DNA of 64,000 nucleotides from Amphritea atlantica (GCA_024397875.1 CP073344.1:1541001-1605000), one strand, 5' to 3'. Shown: positions 1-8,900, counted from the first letter of the stretch. A program made the numbers and translations. The notes: a model not told the origin generated them from the letters alone.

Positions 1-1
1 C

Positions 2-916
2 GGAGGATTGCTGTGTATGTCGGTTATCGCGCCGTTCTATGTGGCAGCCGGCTTTGCTCTCTATCTCAATCGTCGCAGTGAGCTGGAAGCCTGGGATATC
101 GAGATCAGCTTCCGCCGCATCAGCGAACGGGTTAAAGGCGAGTCTTCCCGCCGGGCCCGGCGCAGCGTTGCCGCAGTGATGCTGACCGCGTTTGTGGCTT
201 TAGCGGTACCGCTGATCAGTACGCCTGCCGATGCCGGGCAGCAAGTGAGTGCTGAGGATGCCAGGCCGCTGATCGAAAAGGTGCTGGCGGATGAAGCCTT
301 CGGCCGTTATGAGCAGACCTACTACTGGAAATATACCGGTCAGACACCATTGGACAGTGACTCAGATAACTGGTTTATTCTGCTGCTGGAAAAGCTGTTT
401 AAAGGAATGGAGGCTGCTTTGGAAGGAGGCGCCAGTATTGGCAAAATCCTGATCTGGATTGTCGGTATTTCCTTGGCTGTGTTTCTTATCTATCAGGTTG
501 CCAAAAACGGTCAGTGGTTCAGATATTTTCAACGTAGTCCGGTTCGCAAAGGAAGAAGCCGGCCGGTTGAGTTATTTGGTCTGGATCTGCGGCCTGACCA
601 GCTACCGGATGATCCGGCTGAGGAAGCTCTGAAACTGATCGAACGGGGGGCCTTCAGAGAGGCGTTGAGTCTCCTTTATCGCGGTGCGTTGGTATATCTG
701 GTGACTCGGGAACATATCGAGATTCCCGACAGTGCCACAGAGGGGGAGTGTGAGCAACTGGTCAGAGATAACCGCAGTGTTAAGGAAGCAGACTATTTCC
801 GGACGCTGACTCATCACTGGTTGCGGCTGGCCTATGGACATATTGTTCCGGCGGAAGAACCCGTTGTTGCGCTTTGTCAGCAGTGGCAGGAGGTCTACGG
901 CCATGTCGACTGCTAA
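2..916 (+). CDS. DUF4129 membrane protein, 5' end outside window
   Basis: The reading frame is open to the left edge, so this is the C-terminal part (at least 304 codons) of a larger protein; the TTG at 8 and ATG at 17 are internal codons of what looks like a membrane segment followed by a conserved EAWDIE stretch. A second membrane helix lies near residues 55-72 and a third near 147-163. The last ~100 residues (ALKLIERGAFREALSLLYRG onward) have the pattern of the DUF4129 domain, which occurs at the C terminus of membrane proteins in MoxR/DUF58 clusters and in transglutaminase-like proteins. It overlaps the next gene by 14 bp, so translation is probably coupled. The biochemical role is unknown; a part in envelope-associated protein assembly or stress is inferred from the neighbours only. 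Confidence 0.8.
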   Translation, partial: GGLLCMSVIAPFYVAAGFALYLNRRSELEAWDIEISFRRISERVKGESSRRARRSVAAVMLTAFVALAVPLISTPADAGQQVSAEDARPLIEKVLADEAFGRYEQTYYWKYTGQTPLDSDSDNWFILLLEKLFKGMEAALEGGASIGKILIWIVGISLAVFLIYQVAKNGQWFRYFQRSPVRKGRSRPVELFGLDLRPDQLPDDPAEEALKLIERGAFREALSLLYRGALVYLVTREHIEIPDSATEGECEQLVRDNRSVKEADYFRTLTHHWLRLAYGHIVPAEEPVVALCQQWQEVYGHVDC

Positions 917-2102
917 CCGGGTTATGCTCTGGCTGCTGGGTGGATTGCTGCTGATCGGGGTGGTCTGGTATACCCAGTGGTTTTTGAATAATCACCAACG
1001 GGTCACAGAAGAACAGCGGGTCGATAGCTCTCCTGAAGCGATACGCAATCGCTTTCTGGCGGCCGAGCGTTTTTTGCAGCAACTGGAATATGACGCGGAA
1101 AGCTTCCGCGCCCGTGATCTGGTTTCGACACTGCCTCCTCCCGGCGATGCACTGCTGGTCCGCCGCATGCCGCCACAGATGAGTGATCAGCAGATTGACA
1201 CCCTGGATAACTGGATCGAAGCCGGTGGCGTACTGATACTGACGTCGGAATACTTTTATCAGGACGATGGCGACAGTGATCCGTTTCTGCAATATCTTGG
1301 TGTGCGGATGCTGCCAACAGAGGATCAGCAACCGGAAGCGGACTCCCTGGAGCATTCTGATAGCAACGCATCTGAGCCATCGCGTTACCTGCCGGTTAGT
1401 CTTGCCCTGGCTCGTGAGGCAGAGCCGGTTACCGTCAGTTTCCGGAAGGATCGTTTTCTGGAAGATGGCGATCAGTGGGCTGCGGAACGTTTCGATTCGG
1501 CTCTGGGAGCGCACTATCTCAAGTACACGTTTGGCCGGGGACGGGTGATTGTGTTGAGCGATCTGGATCTGTTCAGTAATGACCGAATCAAAGAAGATGA
1601 TAACGCGTTTCTGCTGAGTCACCTGGTCGCCGGCAGTCGTAAGGTGTGGTTGCAATACAGTATTGATGCACTGCCTCTGCCACAACTGTTATGGCAGAAA
1701 ATTCCATTCATTCTCTGTGCTCTGGTCGCACTGCTGATGTTGATGGGCTGGCGTTTATTTCTCTATACCGGCCCGCGTCTGCAGCTGCAAAACCAGCAGC
1801 GGCGTAATCTGCTAGAACACATTGATGCGACGGCGCATTATGCCTGGCGTATCGACAGGGGGTACAGTCTGTTTGAAAACAATCGCAAGGCACTGGAACT
1901 GGCGTGGCGTAAGCGTCATCCCACGCTTAACCCGATGGATAACCGTCAGCGCGCTGAGTGGATCGGCGAGAAAACCGGCATGGTGGCGACGGCTGTTGAG
2001 CGCAGCCTTTATCATGAGATTGCCAAAGATCAGGATTTTATTAAAGCAACACTGGTTCTGCAGCAGTTGGCCAGTGGTTTAAAACAGCGGGAGTTAAGAT
2101 GA
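903..2102 (+). CDS. DUF4350 domain protein
   Basis: A 399-residue protein with an N-terminal membrane anchor (MSTANRVMLWLLGGLLLIGV), a periplasmic domain and a second membrane helix near residues 260-282 (PFILCALVALLMLMGWRLFL), then a cytoplasmic tail of about 115 residues. This is the DUF4350 layout, whose soluble part resembles a glutamine-amidotransferase/ThuA-like fold without a proven activity. I chose ATG 903 because an AGGAGG Shine-Dalgarno lies about ten bases upstream; a longer frame from 834 would lack one. It overlaps its upstream neighbour by 14 bp and the MoxR gene by 4 bp (ATGA), so the four genes form one translationally coupled operon. Family assignment is good; function is unknown. 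Confidence 0.8.
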   Translation: MSTANRVMLWLLGGLLLIGVVWYTQWFLNNHQRVTEEQRVDSSPEAIRNRFLAAERFLQQLEYDAESFRARDLVSTLPPPGDALLVRRMPPQMSDQQIDTLDNWIEAGGVLILTSEYFYQDDGDSDPFLQYLGVRMLPTEDQQPEADSLEHSDSNASEPSRYLPVSLALAREAEPVTVSFRKDRFLEDGDQWAAERFDSALGAHYLKYTFGRGRVIVLSDLDLFSNDRIKEDDNAFLLSHLVAGSRKVWLQYSIDALPLPQLLWQKIPFILCALVALLMLMGWRLFLYTGPRLQLQNQQRRNLLEHIDATAHYAWRIDRGYSLFENNRKALELAWRKRHPTLNPMDNRQRAEWIGEKTGMVATAVERSLYHEIAKDQDFIKATLVLQQLASGLKQRELR

Positions 2103-3082
2103 ACGAATCGCAGGGACAGGATCAGTTGTCAGATAAGGTGTTGCGCAAACTCGGGCAGCTGGAGCAGGAGATCGGCAAGGCGGTAATCGGTCAGCGTCAG
2201 GTAATACGCGATACCACCATTGCCCTGCTGGCGGGCGGTCATGTATTGGTAGAGGGGGTTCCCGGGCTGGGTAAAACCCTGCTGGTGCGCAGTCTGGCTG
2301 CCGCCGTGGGTGGCGTGTTCAACCGGGTGCAGTTCACCCCGGATCTGATGCCCAGCGATATCAGCGGTCATATCATGTTTGACCGTAAGAGCGACTCGTT
2401 CCGGGTGCGCAAAGGGCCGGTGTTCTGTAACTTCCTGCTGGCGGATGAGATCAACCGGGCACCGGCTAAAACTCAGTCAGCGCTGCTGGAAGTGATGCAG
2501 GAGCAGCAGGTGACTATCGAGGGGCAGACCTATGAGTTACAACTGCCGTTTCTGGCCCTGGCAACGCAAAACCCGATAGAGCAGGAGGGCACCTATCCGT
2601 TGCCACAGGCTCAACTGGACCGGTTTTTGCTGAAGGTCTATATCGACTACCCGGATATGGATGAAGAGTTGTTGATGGTGCAACAGATCACCTCCGATTC
2701 GGTAGCGGATAAGCTGGACGTGTCATCGGTTCAGGAGGTGCTTAAGCCCGAAGAGATAATCAGCCTGCAACGCTATACCTCGTCACTCGGGGTGGATGAA
2801 CAGATTGTTGCGTATGCCGTAAGTATTGTCAGGGCAACCCGTGACTGGAGCGGTATTGACACCGGCAGTGGTCCCCGGGGCAGTATAGCGCTGCTGAGGG
2901 CGGGCCGTGCCAATGCGGTGCTGTCCGGTCGGCGTTTTGTCACTCCGGATGATATCAAGGCGGTGGCACCGGCGGTATTGCGTCACCGCATCAAGCTCAG
3001 CGCAGACCTTGAGATCGAGGGCTATCAGCCGGATGATGTGCTCAGGGATATTCTCAGTAACGTGCAGGCTCCGCGGGTATGA
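2099..3082 (+). CDS. MoxR-family AAA+ ATPase
   Basis: A 327-residue AAA+ ATPase of the MoxR family. Walker A is GVPGLGKT at residues 53-60, Walker B is LLADEIN at about 113-119, sensor 1 is ATQNPIEQEG and the C-terminal lid domain follows. The length is typical. MoxR proteins act as chaperone-like ATPases that mature or activate partner proteins, often together with VWA-domain or DUF58 proteins. Here the partners are the DUF58 protein just downstream (4-bp ATGA overlap) and the two membrane proteins upstream. The specific client is not known from sequence. Confidence 0.93.
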   Translation: MNESQGQDQLSDKVLRKLGQLEQEIGKAVIGQRQVIRDTTIALLAGGHVLVEGVPGLGKTLLVRSLAAAVGGVFNRVQFTPDLMPSDISGHIMFDRKSDSFRVRKGPVFCNFLLADEINRAPAKTQSALLEVMQEQQVTIEGQTYELQLPFLALATQNPIEQEGTYPLPQAQLDRFLLKVYIDYPDMDEELLMVQQITSDSVADKLDVSSVQEVLKPEEIISLQRYTSSLGVDEQIVAYAVSIVRATRDWSGIDTGSGPRGSIALLRAGRANAVLSGRRFVTPDDIKAVAPAVLRHRIKLSADLEIEGYQPDDVLRDILSNVQAPRV

Positions 3083-4383
3083 TTCCATCCCGCCGGTCAG
3101 TGATGTTGCTAGCGGTTGTGCTGCTGTTAGCTCTGCTGACGGTGTTCTGGCCCGGGCTGGAACTGCTGCGTAATCTGGTTGCGGCAACCGTTACCGGGGG
3201 ACTACTGCTGGACCTGTTGTTGCTCCGGCGTGAGCCGGTTGCCGAGGTAACCCGGCAGCTGAAAGGCAGCATTCCTGTCGGCGTCTGGAGTGACGTTAAA
3301 CTGCAGGTGACAAACCGCACCGGACGACCGCAGCGGCTGACACTTCACGATCATCACCCCAGTGAATATGCCGTTGAGGGGTTACCGTTGCAACTCAGTC
3401 TGCCCGCTGAACGCACCGCCAGAGCGACCTATCAGGTGAGACCGGATCAGCGCGGTGATGGCCTGTTTGACGGTGTCGATCTGGTCAGTGTTTCACCGTT
3501 GGGTTGCTGGCAACGTAAACAGTTTGTTCCGCTACCAGAAACCGTCAAGGTCTATCCTAATTTCAGGGCCGTGAGTCAGTACACGTTGCTGGCTACCGAT
3601 AATCAGCTGAGTCAGTTGGGTATCAAGCACCGTCTGCGCCGCGGTGAGGGTAATGATTTTCACCAGCTACGTGAGTATCGTGCCGGGGACTCTTTACGGC
3701 AGATCGACTGGAAAGCGACCTCTCGATATCACAAACTGATCTCCCGGGAATATCAGGATGAGCGGGATCAACAGATTTTGTTTTTACTTGATTGTGGTCG
3801 GCGTATGCGCCATCGGGAGGATGATGGCGGCCATCTGGATCAGGCGCTGAATGCGATGTTACTGCTGGCCTACGTGGCGGCAGAGCAGGGAGATGCGGTA
3901 GGCTTTCACACCTTTGGGGGCGTCAAACGCTGGTTCCCGCCTGTTAAAGGGGGCGCGGTGGTGCGGCAGATGATTGCCGGCACTTATGACATTGAGGCTA
4001 CCCTGGAAGCGGCTGATTATCTCGAAGCGGCCCGTGAGCTGATGCCGCTGCAGCGTCGCCGGGCACTGATTGTGTTAGTCACCAATACCCGGGATGAAGA
4101 CAGCGATGATCTGGTGACCGCCGTGCGGTTGCTATCCCGTCGTCATCTGGTTGTGGTGGCGGATCTGCGTGAGCAGATTCTCGACAGCACACAGGCTGCA
4201 CGGGTGTCAGACTTTGACTCGGCACTGCGTTTTCACGGTGTACAGGAATATCTGGAATGCCGCGCACAGAACCATGAGAAACTTCGCCATCAGGGAGCTA
4301 TGCCAATGGACCTGTTGGCAAAACAGTTGCCTGTTGCGCTGGTCAACCAATACCTGACCGTTAAAGCATCGGGGCAGTTGTAG
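3079..4383 (+). CDS. DUF58 domain protein
   Basis: A 434-residue protein with two hydrophobic segments at residues 7-24 and 27-50, then a soluble region carrying the DUF58 signature (REYRAGDSLRQIDWKATSR, residues ~198-216) followed by a VWA-like strand, LLDCGRRM at 237-243. In VWA proteins the metal site begins DxSxS; here the residues are DCGRRM, as is usual in DUF58. DUF58 proteins are encoded next to MoxR ATPases in most bacteria and are assumed to be their partners. The start overlaps the MoxR stop (ATGA). It is the last gene of the operon; the next gene is on the opposite strand only 3 bp beyond its stop. Confidence 0.9.
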   Translation: MIPSRRSVMLLAVVLLLALLTVFWPGLELLRNLVAATVTGGLLLDLLLLRREPVAEVTRQLKGSIPVGVWSDVKLQVTNRTGRPQRLTLHDHHPSEYAVEGLPLQLSLPAERTARATYQVRPDQRGDGLFDGVDLVSVSPLGCWQRKQFVPLPETVKVYPNFRAVSQYTLLATDNQLSQLGIKHRLRRGEGNDFHQLREYRAGDSLRQIDWKATSRYHKLISREYQDERDQQILFLLDCGRRMRHREDDGGHLDQALNAMLLLAYVAAEQGDAVGFHTFGGVKRWFPPVKGGAVVRQMIAGTYDIEATLEAADYLEAARELMPLQRRRALIVLVTNTRDEDSDDLVTAVRLLSRRHLVVVADLREQILDSTQAARVSDFDSALRFHGVQEYLECRAQNHEKLRHQGAMPMDLLAKQLPVALVNQYLTVKASGQL

Positions 4384-4386
4384 ATA

Positions 4387-5298
4387 TTACCCGTTGGTGA
4401 CTACCACCCGATTGCGTCGGAACAGATTCAGTTGCGACAGAATCATTCCCGCCAGCATCAGGGTGCAGCCGATCAGTGCCCGGTTGCTGAAGCCTTCATT
4501 CAGTAACCACCAACCGCCGATCGCCGCAAATACCGCTTCCAGACTCATAATGATCGCGGCATGGGAAGCCGGAGCATTACGTTGTGCCACCACCTGAAGT
4601 GTATACGCGACCCCGACCGACAACAGGCCTGCATAGGCGATCGGCTGCCATGCCAGAGCGATATTGGAGAGTGTCAGACTGTCCTGCTCAAAGATCAGAG
4701 CAACCATAAAACTCAGTAGCGCACAGATCATAAACTGGATGATCGCCAGTCGCAGGTTATCCAGCTGACTGGCTAATCTGCCGATAACCACCACATGTGC
4801 AGCCCAGAAGAAGGCACTGCCGAGCACCAGCAGGTCACCACTGTTGATGGTGACGGTGTTAGCGGCGCTTGTTTCTACGCTGAGGAAGTAGAGCCCGACA
4901 ACGGCCAGCAAGCCTCCCAGCCAGGTATTCAGTCGGGTGATATAGCCCAGCAGTAGTCCCATCAGCGGCACGATAATGATATAGAGTCCGGTGATAAACC
5001 CGGCATTGCCCGCCGATGTCCAGAGTAAACCCGCTTGTTGCAGTGACGCACCGAGAAACAGGAGGATACCGGCCGTGACACTGCCCCGGAGCATCGCCCC
5101 TGGCTCTGTTGAGCCGGTTTTCGGGGGAAAGACCCATAACAGCGGCAGCAATGAAACAGCCCCCAGCAGAAAGCGGCAGCCGTTAAAGCCGAATGGCCCG
5201 AGGTGATCCATTCCCAGGCGCTGGGCAACAAAGGCAAAGCCCCAGATCGCAGCGACCAGTAACAGGGTCAGGTCGGCACGCATATTTCGGGTTTCCAT
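4387..5298 (-). CDS. EamA/DMT-family transporter
   Basis: A 303-residue inner-membrane protein built of two EamA repeats of about five helices each (first repeat begins LTLLLVAAIWGFAFVAQRLG, second near residue 150 with LLVLGSAFFWAAHVVVIGR). This is the drug/metabolite transporter superfamily, whose members export amino acids, metabolites or drugs; the substrate cannot be told from sequence. I chose the ATG at 5298 because a GAGG Shine-Dalgarno stands 9 bases upstream; an ATG 21 bases further upstream has none, and another lies 15 bases downstream. It converges on the DUF58 gene, with stops 3 bp apart and no obvious terminator between them. Confidence 0.88.
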   Translation of the reverse strand: METRNMRADLTLLLVAAIWGFAFVAQRLGMDHLGPFGFNGCRFLLGAVSLLPLLWVFPPKTGSTEPGAMLRGSVTAGILLFLGASLQQAGLLWTSAGNAGFITGLYIIIVPLMGLLLGYITRLNTWLGGLLAVVGLYFLSVETSAANTVTINSGDLLVLGSAFFWAAHVVVIGRLASQLDNLRLAIIQFMICALLSFMVALIFEQDSLTLSNIALAWQPIAYAGLLSVGVAYTLQVVAQRNAPASHAAIIMSLEAVFAAIGGWWLLNEGFSNRALIGCTLMLAGMILSQLNLFRRNRVVVTNG

Positions 5299-5400
5299 CA
5301 ATGGAACCTCATAAAACATGAAAAGAGCGGCTATTGTAGAACGCTGTTCTTTTTACGCAATGGGGCGATAAGAAAATGCCAGCGTGTTTGTGATCACTGA

Positions 5401-6048
5401 TCAGGCTGTTTCTGAATAGTTGTTCTTATTAAAAGCCCTTCGTCCCAGCGTAAATGCCTGGCGGTTTAGTACTGTTAGTGCCTCACCTTTACGCTGAAAG
5501 CGGTTAAGCAGTGCCTGCTCAAGAATGTCCGGAGGGAAGGGCAGATGATCGGCTATCGCGCCGAGCATAATCGAGTTAACCAGACGCCGGTCGCCCAGCT
5601 CTATCGCGGCTTCTCCGGCATTGAAATGGTGTAGTTTAACTGAGCTCTGTGCTAACTGAACCAGCGGCGCTTCGGGATAATCATAGAGGCCGATTGAAAC
5701 AACCGGCGGTTTGAGCGGATAATCATTAACCATAGCAACTGCGCCGGGTTTCAGGTGGCTTTGCCAACGCAGCGCTTCAGCCGGTTCAAAGGCGATCATC
5801 ATATCAGTATCACCGGGCCTGATAGCAGGTGAAAACACTTTTTCGCCAAAGCGTACATGGGAGGTAACCACGCCCCCGCGCTGGGCCATGCCGGCAACCT
5901 CGGTCTTCTTAACATCGTACCCCAGTGCCAGGGCTGCCTGCGACAGAACATCGGCGGCGGTCATTATTCCCTGTCCGCCAATACCTACCACCAGAATGTT
6001 GGTTACTACGCCGGTATTCCCTGCTGCGGAATTTTTCTTAGCCGTCAT
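5401..6048 (-). CDS. iorB: Indolepyruvate:ferredoxin oxidoreductase, beta subunit
   Basis: A 215-residue protein of the gamma-domain type of 2-oxoacid:acceptor oxidoreductases. The motif VGIGGQGIMTAADVLSQA (residues ~21-38) and the AGMAQRGGVVTSHVRFG stretch are characteristic of IorB. With IorA it oxidatively decarboxylates aryl pyruvates (indolepyruvate, phenylpyruvate, 4-hydroxyphenylpyruvate) to aryl-acetyl-CoA, passing electrons to ferredoxin, as the step after transamination of aromatic amino acids. Its ATG overlaps the iorA stop by one base (TGATG), so the subunits are translationally coupled. The short two-subunit form seen here is the archaeal/anaerobe-like type rather than the fused ~1,150-residue form of many aerobes. 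Confidence 0.92.
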   Translation of the reverse strand: MTAKKNSAAGNTGVVTNILVVGIGGQGIMTAADVLSQAALALGYDVKKTEVAGMAQRGGVVTSHVRFGEKVFSPAIRPGDTDMMIAFEPAEALRWQSHLKPGAVAMVNDYPLKPPVVSIGLYDYPEAPLVQLAQSSVKLHHFNAGEAAIELGDRRLVNSIMLGAIADHLPFPPDILEQALLNRFQRKGEALTVLNRQAFTLGRRAFNKNNYSETA

Positions 6049-7910
6049 CAGATAACCTCCACGGCATTGATCTTATCAATATTGAATGCTGGTATAATTG
6101 CATCGGGTGCGCAGGTGTTGGTACACAGGTTACAGCCGGTACAGACCGCCGTGTCGATATTCACAAACGCCAGCTGCTTCTCTCTGCCGTTGGGCTTGAT
6201 TACCGTCTCTCTGCGTTGTACCAGAATAGCCGGGCAGCCGACATCGAGACAGTTACTGCAGCCGGTGCATCTGTCCTCATCCACTTTCAGCGGCGGAAGT
6301 TTGCTGTAGCGTTCGGTCAGCACACAGGGTTGATTGGTGATAATCACTGACGGCTCTTTGATTTTGACCTCTTCACGCAGCGCTTTGAACAGGGTCGGCA
6401 GTTCGTAAGGATTGACCTCGTGAATCCGCTCGGGTTTAACCCCGAGTGCTTCGCAGAGCTTACGGAAATCAACCTGCATGGTTGGCTCGCCGTGGATATT
6501 CAGACCGGAGGAGGGGGCGTTCTGTCCCCCGGTCATTCCCACCGCGCGGTTATCAAGCAGCAGGACGGTGACGTTACCCTGGTTATAGGTGATATCCAGG
6601 AGTCCCTGCATGCCCATATGCATAAAGGTTGAATCGCCGATGACTGCCAGCACATTTTTATTCTGATCTGCTTCACTGCGGCCTTTATCAATGCCCTGAG
6701 CTACGCTGAGTGAGGCCCCCATACTGATGGTTGTATCCAGTGCATTCCATGGGTGCCCGGCTCCCAGTGTATAGCAACCAATGTCACCGGCGATGATGGT
6801 GTTTTTGATATGGGACAGGCAGTAGTAGATCCCCAGGTGAGGACAGGCGACACACAGGGTTGGTGGTCGGGGAAACAATCCGGTGGTCTCAATGAGTGTA
6901 TCCTGACAGGGTTTTCCCAACAGCTTATCGATGCAGGGCGTCAGTACCTGTGGTGCCAGTTCGCCTATTCTTGGCAGAACATCTTTGCCATAGAGCGTGA
7001 TCCCAGCGGCCCGAAGCTCGGTCTCAAGCAGTGGTTCCACCTCTTCCACGACGACCAGTTTGGCGACGGTTGCAGCAAACTCACGAATCTTTTCGATCGG
7101 CGCCGGATGACTGAATCCCAGTTTAAAGACCGGCGCATCAGGGTAGGCCTCTTTGACATGGAAGTAGGCAGCACCGGAAGTGACAAAGCCGACGCAGTCC
7201 TCGCTGCCACTTTCAATGCGGTTCAGTGGGTGTGCCTCGCTGGCTTGGCTGAGTTTCTGGTCCCGGGCCATCATCAGAGGGATTCTTTTTCTGGCATTAC
7301 CGGGCACCATCACATAGCGTGCCGGGTCTTTGGTGAAGTTCTTGCGTTCATAGGCTTCCACCGGGCTGTTCACCACCACCCCTTTTACATGGCAGATCCG
7401 GGTGGTCAGGCGCACCATGACCGGTACGTCAAACTGTTCCGAAAGGCTGAAGGCCAGTCGGGTCATCTCATAGGCTTCCTGAGCATCCGAGGGTTCCAGC
7501 ACCGGGATGTGAGCAAACCGCCCCCAGTAACGTGAGTCCTGTTCATTTTGCGAGGAGGAGAGGCCGACATCGTCGGCAACAACAAGCACCAGCCCACCAA
7601 CCGCTCCGATCAGTGTCTGGGTCATCAGCGCATCAGATGCCACATTAACGCCGACATGTTTCATTGCGCAAAGTGCGCGGGAGCCTGCCAGAGAAGCGCC
7701 GATAGCGACTTCCAGCGAGACTTTCTCGTTGATCGACCATTCGGTATAGATGTCGGGGTAGGCGGCGATAAACTCAAGAATTTCGGTCGAAGGTGTACCC
7801 GGATAGGCGGACGCTACTGAACAACCTGCATCTCTGGCGGCCTGTGCCACCGCTTCATTACCGGACATAAACTTACGTGCAGTCTTCTCGATCGGTTGGG
7901 GTGCGTTCAA
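6048..7910 (-). CDS. iorA: Indolepyruvate:ferredoxin oxidoreductase, alpha subunit
   Basis: A 620-residue thiamine-diphosphate enzyme. The N-terminal half has the pyrimidine-binding and transketolase-like domains (GNEAVAQAARDAG, AYPGTPSTEI). The ThDP/Mg site reads GDIGCYTLG and GDSTFMHMGMQGLLD further on. Two ferredoxin-like clusters close the protein: CTGCSNC plus C559 (548-559) and CTGCNLC plus C600 (590-600), enough for two [4Fe-4S] centres; the usual Pro after the fourth Cys of the second motif is Ala. The start is TTG at 7910, supported by AAGGAG six bases upstream and by the conserved N terminus; there is no ATG in a better position. Transcribed with iorB. No ligase, Lrp-type regulator or transaminase is adjacent. 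Confidence 0.93.
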   Translation of the reverse strand: MNAPQPIEKTARKFMSGNEAVAQAARDAGCSVASAYPGTPSTEILEFIAAYPDIYTEWSINEKVSLEVAIGASLAGSRALCAMKHVGVNVASDALMTQTLIGAVGGLVLVVADDVGLSSSQNEQDSRYWGRFAHIPVLEPSDAQEAYEMTRLAFSLSEQFDVPVMVRLTTRICHVKGVVVNSPVEAYERKNFTKDPARYVMVPGNARKRIPLMMARDQKLSQASEAHPLNRIESGSEDCVGFVTSGAAYFHVKEAYPDAPVFKLGFSHPAPIEKIREFAATVAKLVVVEEVEPLLETELRAAGITLYGKDVLPRIGELAPQVLTPCIDKLLGKPCQDTLIETTGLFPRPPTLCVACPHLGIYYCLSHIKNTIIAGDIGCYTLGAGHPWNALDTTISMGASLSVAQGIDKGRSEADQNKNVLAVIGDSTFMHMGMQGLLDITYNQGNVTVLLLDNRAVGMTGGQNAPSSGLNIHGEPTMQVDFRKLCEALGVKPERIHEVNPYELPTLFKALREEVKIKEPSVIITNQPCVLTERYSKLPPLKVDEDRCTGCSNCLDVGCPAILVQRRETVIKPNGREKQLAFVNIDTAVCTGCNLCTNTCAPDAIIPAFNIDKINAVEVI

Positions 7911-8207
7911 GAAAGGCTCCTTACAGCTTTAAACCTGATAGTTTTTATACTTTTTTTGGCTTAAAAATGAATCATAGAGGAGTGATTCTAAAACGAACCC
8001 TGCCGATGACAGGCTGACCTGAGTCAACGATAGGCGATTACCGGTGGTCAATTGGTCGTAAATGAATCAGGAGCTCGTAGTCCTAACGTTACAAAAGGGA
8101 CGATTTGGCCGTTGTTGGGAAGAGCCTTTTTTGCCTTGATAGGAGCGGCTGGAAGCCGCTCCTACAATAAACATTTGTGCTGATTGGATAAGCAACGAAC
8201 TACGATT
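7911..8207 (-). other. Intergenic region upstream of iorA
   Basis: About 300 bases between the iorA start and the riboflavin synthase stop. It must hold the iorAB promoter but I cannot pick a convincing -35/-10 pair. It contains one perfect palindrome (listed separately). No open frame, tRNA or FMN-riboswitch-like element was seen. Confidence 0.5.
8140..8164. repeat. REP-like palindrome
   Basis: TAGGAGCGGCT (8140-8150) is followed by a GGA loop and its exact reverse complement AGCCGCTCCTA (8154-8164), an 11-bp stem. The GTAGGAGCGGCT core resembles the repetitive extragenic palindromes common in Pseudomonas and related genera. There is no T-run on either side, so it does not look like a Rho-independent terminator for the riboflavin synthase gene. 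Only one copy is in this window. Confidence 0.55.
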
Positions 8208-8819
8208 TTAGCTATCTCTTTGCTGCATATACCGCTCTACGGTATCCACCACCGCCTGCGTCTGGCTGTCGACTTCAAGGTTAATCCGGTCTCCCACTGA
8301 CGCTTTACCAAAAATAGTCACGCTCAGGGTTTCGGGTATCAGATAGACGTTGAAACGGTTGTCCTTCACTTCTCCGATGGTAAGGCTGCAGCCGTTCAGT
8401 GATACAAACCCTTTGGGCAGAATATATTTCATTAACGCCGGCTCCGCTTCAAACCATACGATACGGTTGTCCTGAGGTTGTTCAATCTGATCGATCACTG
8501 CCATGCCATGGATATGTCCGGACAACAGGTGCCCGCCAATCTCGTCGCCGATACGGGCGGCCCGTTCAAAGTTAACCTGGTCTCCCGGTTTGAGTTCTCC
8601 CAGGTTGGTTACTCTGAGGGTCTCCATAATCAGGTCGAAGCTGATCTGGTTGGCGCTGAATGCGGTTATGGTCAGGCAGGTACCATTGATTGCCACACTG
8701 GCACCGGTTTGAAGGTTGTCACAGTGCGGGAGCGGAAACTCCAGCGTCAGCTGCATGAACTGATCCTTCATGACTGTCGTAATAACCGTAGCTGTACCCT
8801 GAACAATACCGGTGAACAT
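8208..8819 (-). CDS. ribE: Riboflavin synthase, alpha subunit
   Basis: A 203-residue protein starting MFTGIVQG, the near-invariant N terminus of riboflavin synthase, which dismutates two 6,7-dimethyl-8-ribityllumazine molecules into riboflavin and a pyrimidinedione. It has the two tandem lumazine-binding repeats: the first with NGTCLT and FDLIMETLRVTNLGELKPGD, the second with SLNGCSLTIGEV and YLIPETLSVT, each holding the GHL/GH-type binding loop (GGHLLSGHIHG). The length fits E. coli RibC/RibE. No FMN riboswitch precedes it: only 81 bases separate it from the divergent epimerase gene, so the two share a promoter region. Other rib genes are not nearby. Confidence 0.95.
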   Translation of the reverse strand: MFTGIVQGTATVITTVMKDQFMQLTLEFPLPHCDNLQTGASVAINGTCLTITAFSANQISFDLIMETLRVTNLGELKPGDQVNFERAARIGDEIGGHLLSGHIHGMAVIDQIEQPQDNRIVWFEAEPALMKYILPKGFVSLNGCSLTIGEVKDNRFNVYLIPETLSVTIFGKASVGDRINLEVDSQTQAVVDTVERYMQQRDS

Positions 8820-8900
8820 AATTATTTCCTGTTAAATTATCACTGGACTATGTTTATAGAGACAGAAAGCTTTGATTGCAATGCCTTTGAGGAGATCTAA

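Noticed and set aside
780..1685. 301-codon antisense frame opposite the DUF4350 gene
   Set aside because: Low-complexity translation rich in Gln, Arg and His with no family resemblance; the plus-strand gene is coupled to its neighbours.
6753..7535. 260-codon frame antisense to iorA
   Set aside because: iorA motifs cover the whole interval; the antisense translation has no domain pattern.
8820..8900. FMN riboswitch before riboflavin synthase
   Set aside because: The gap is only 81 bases and lacks the conserved FMN aptamer segments.
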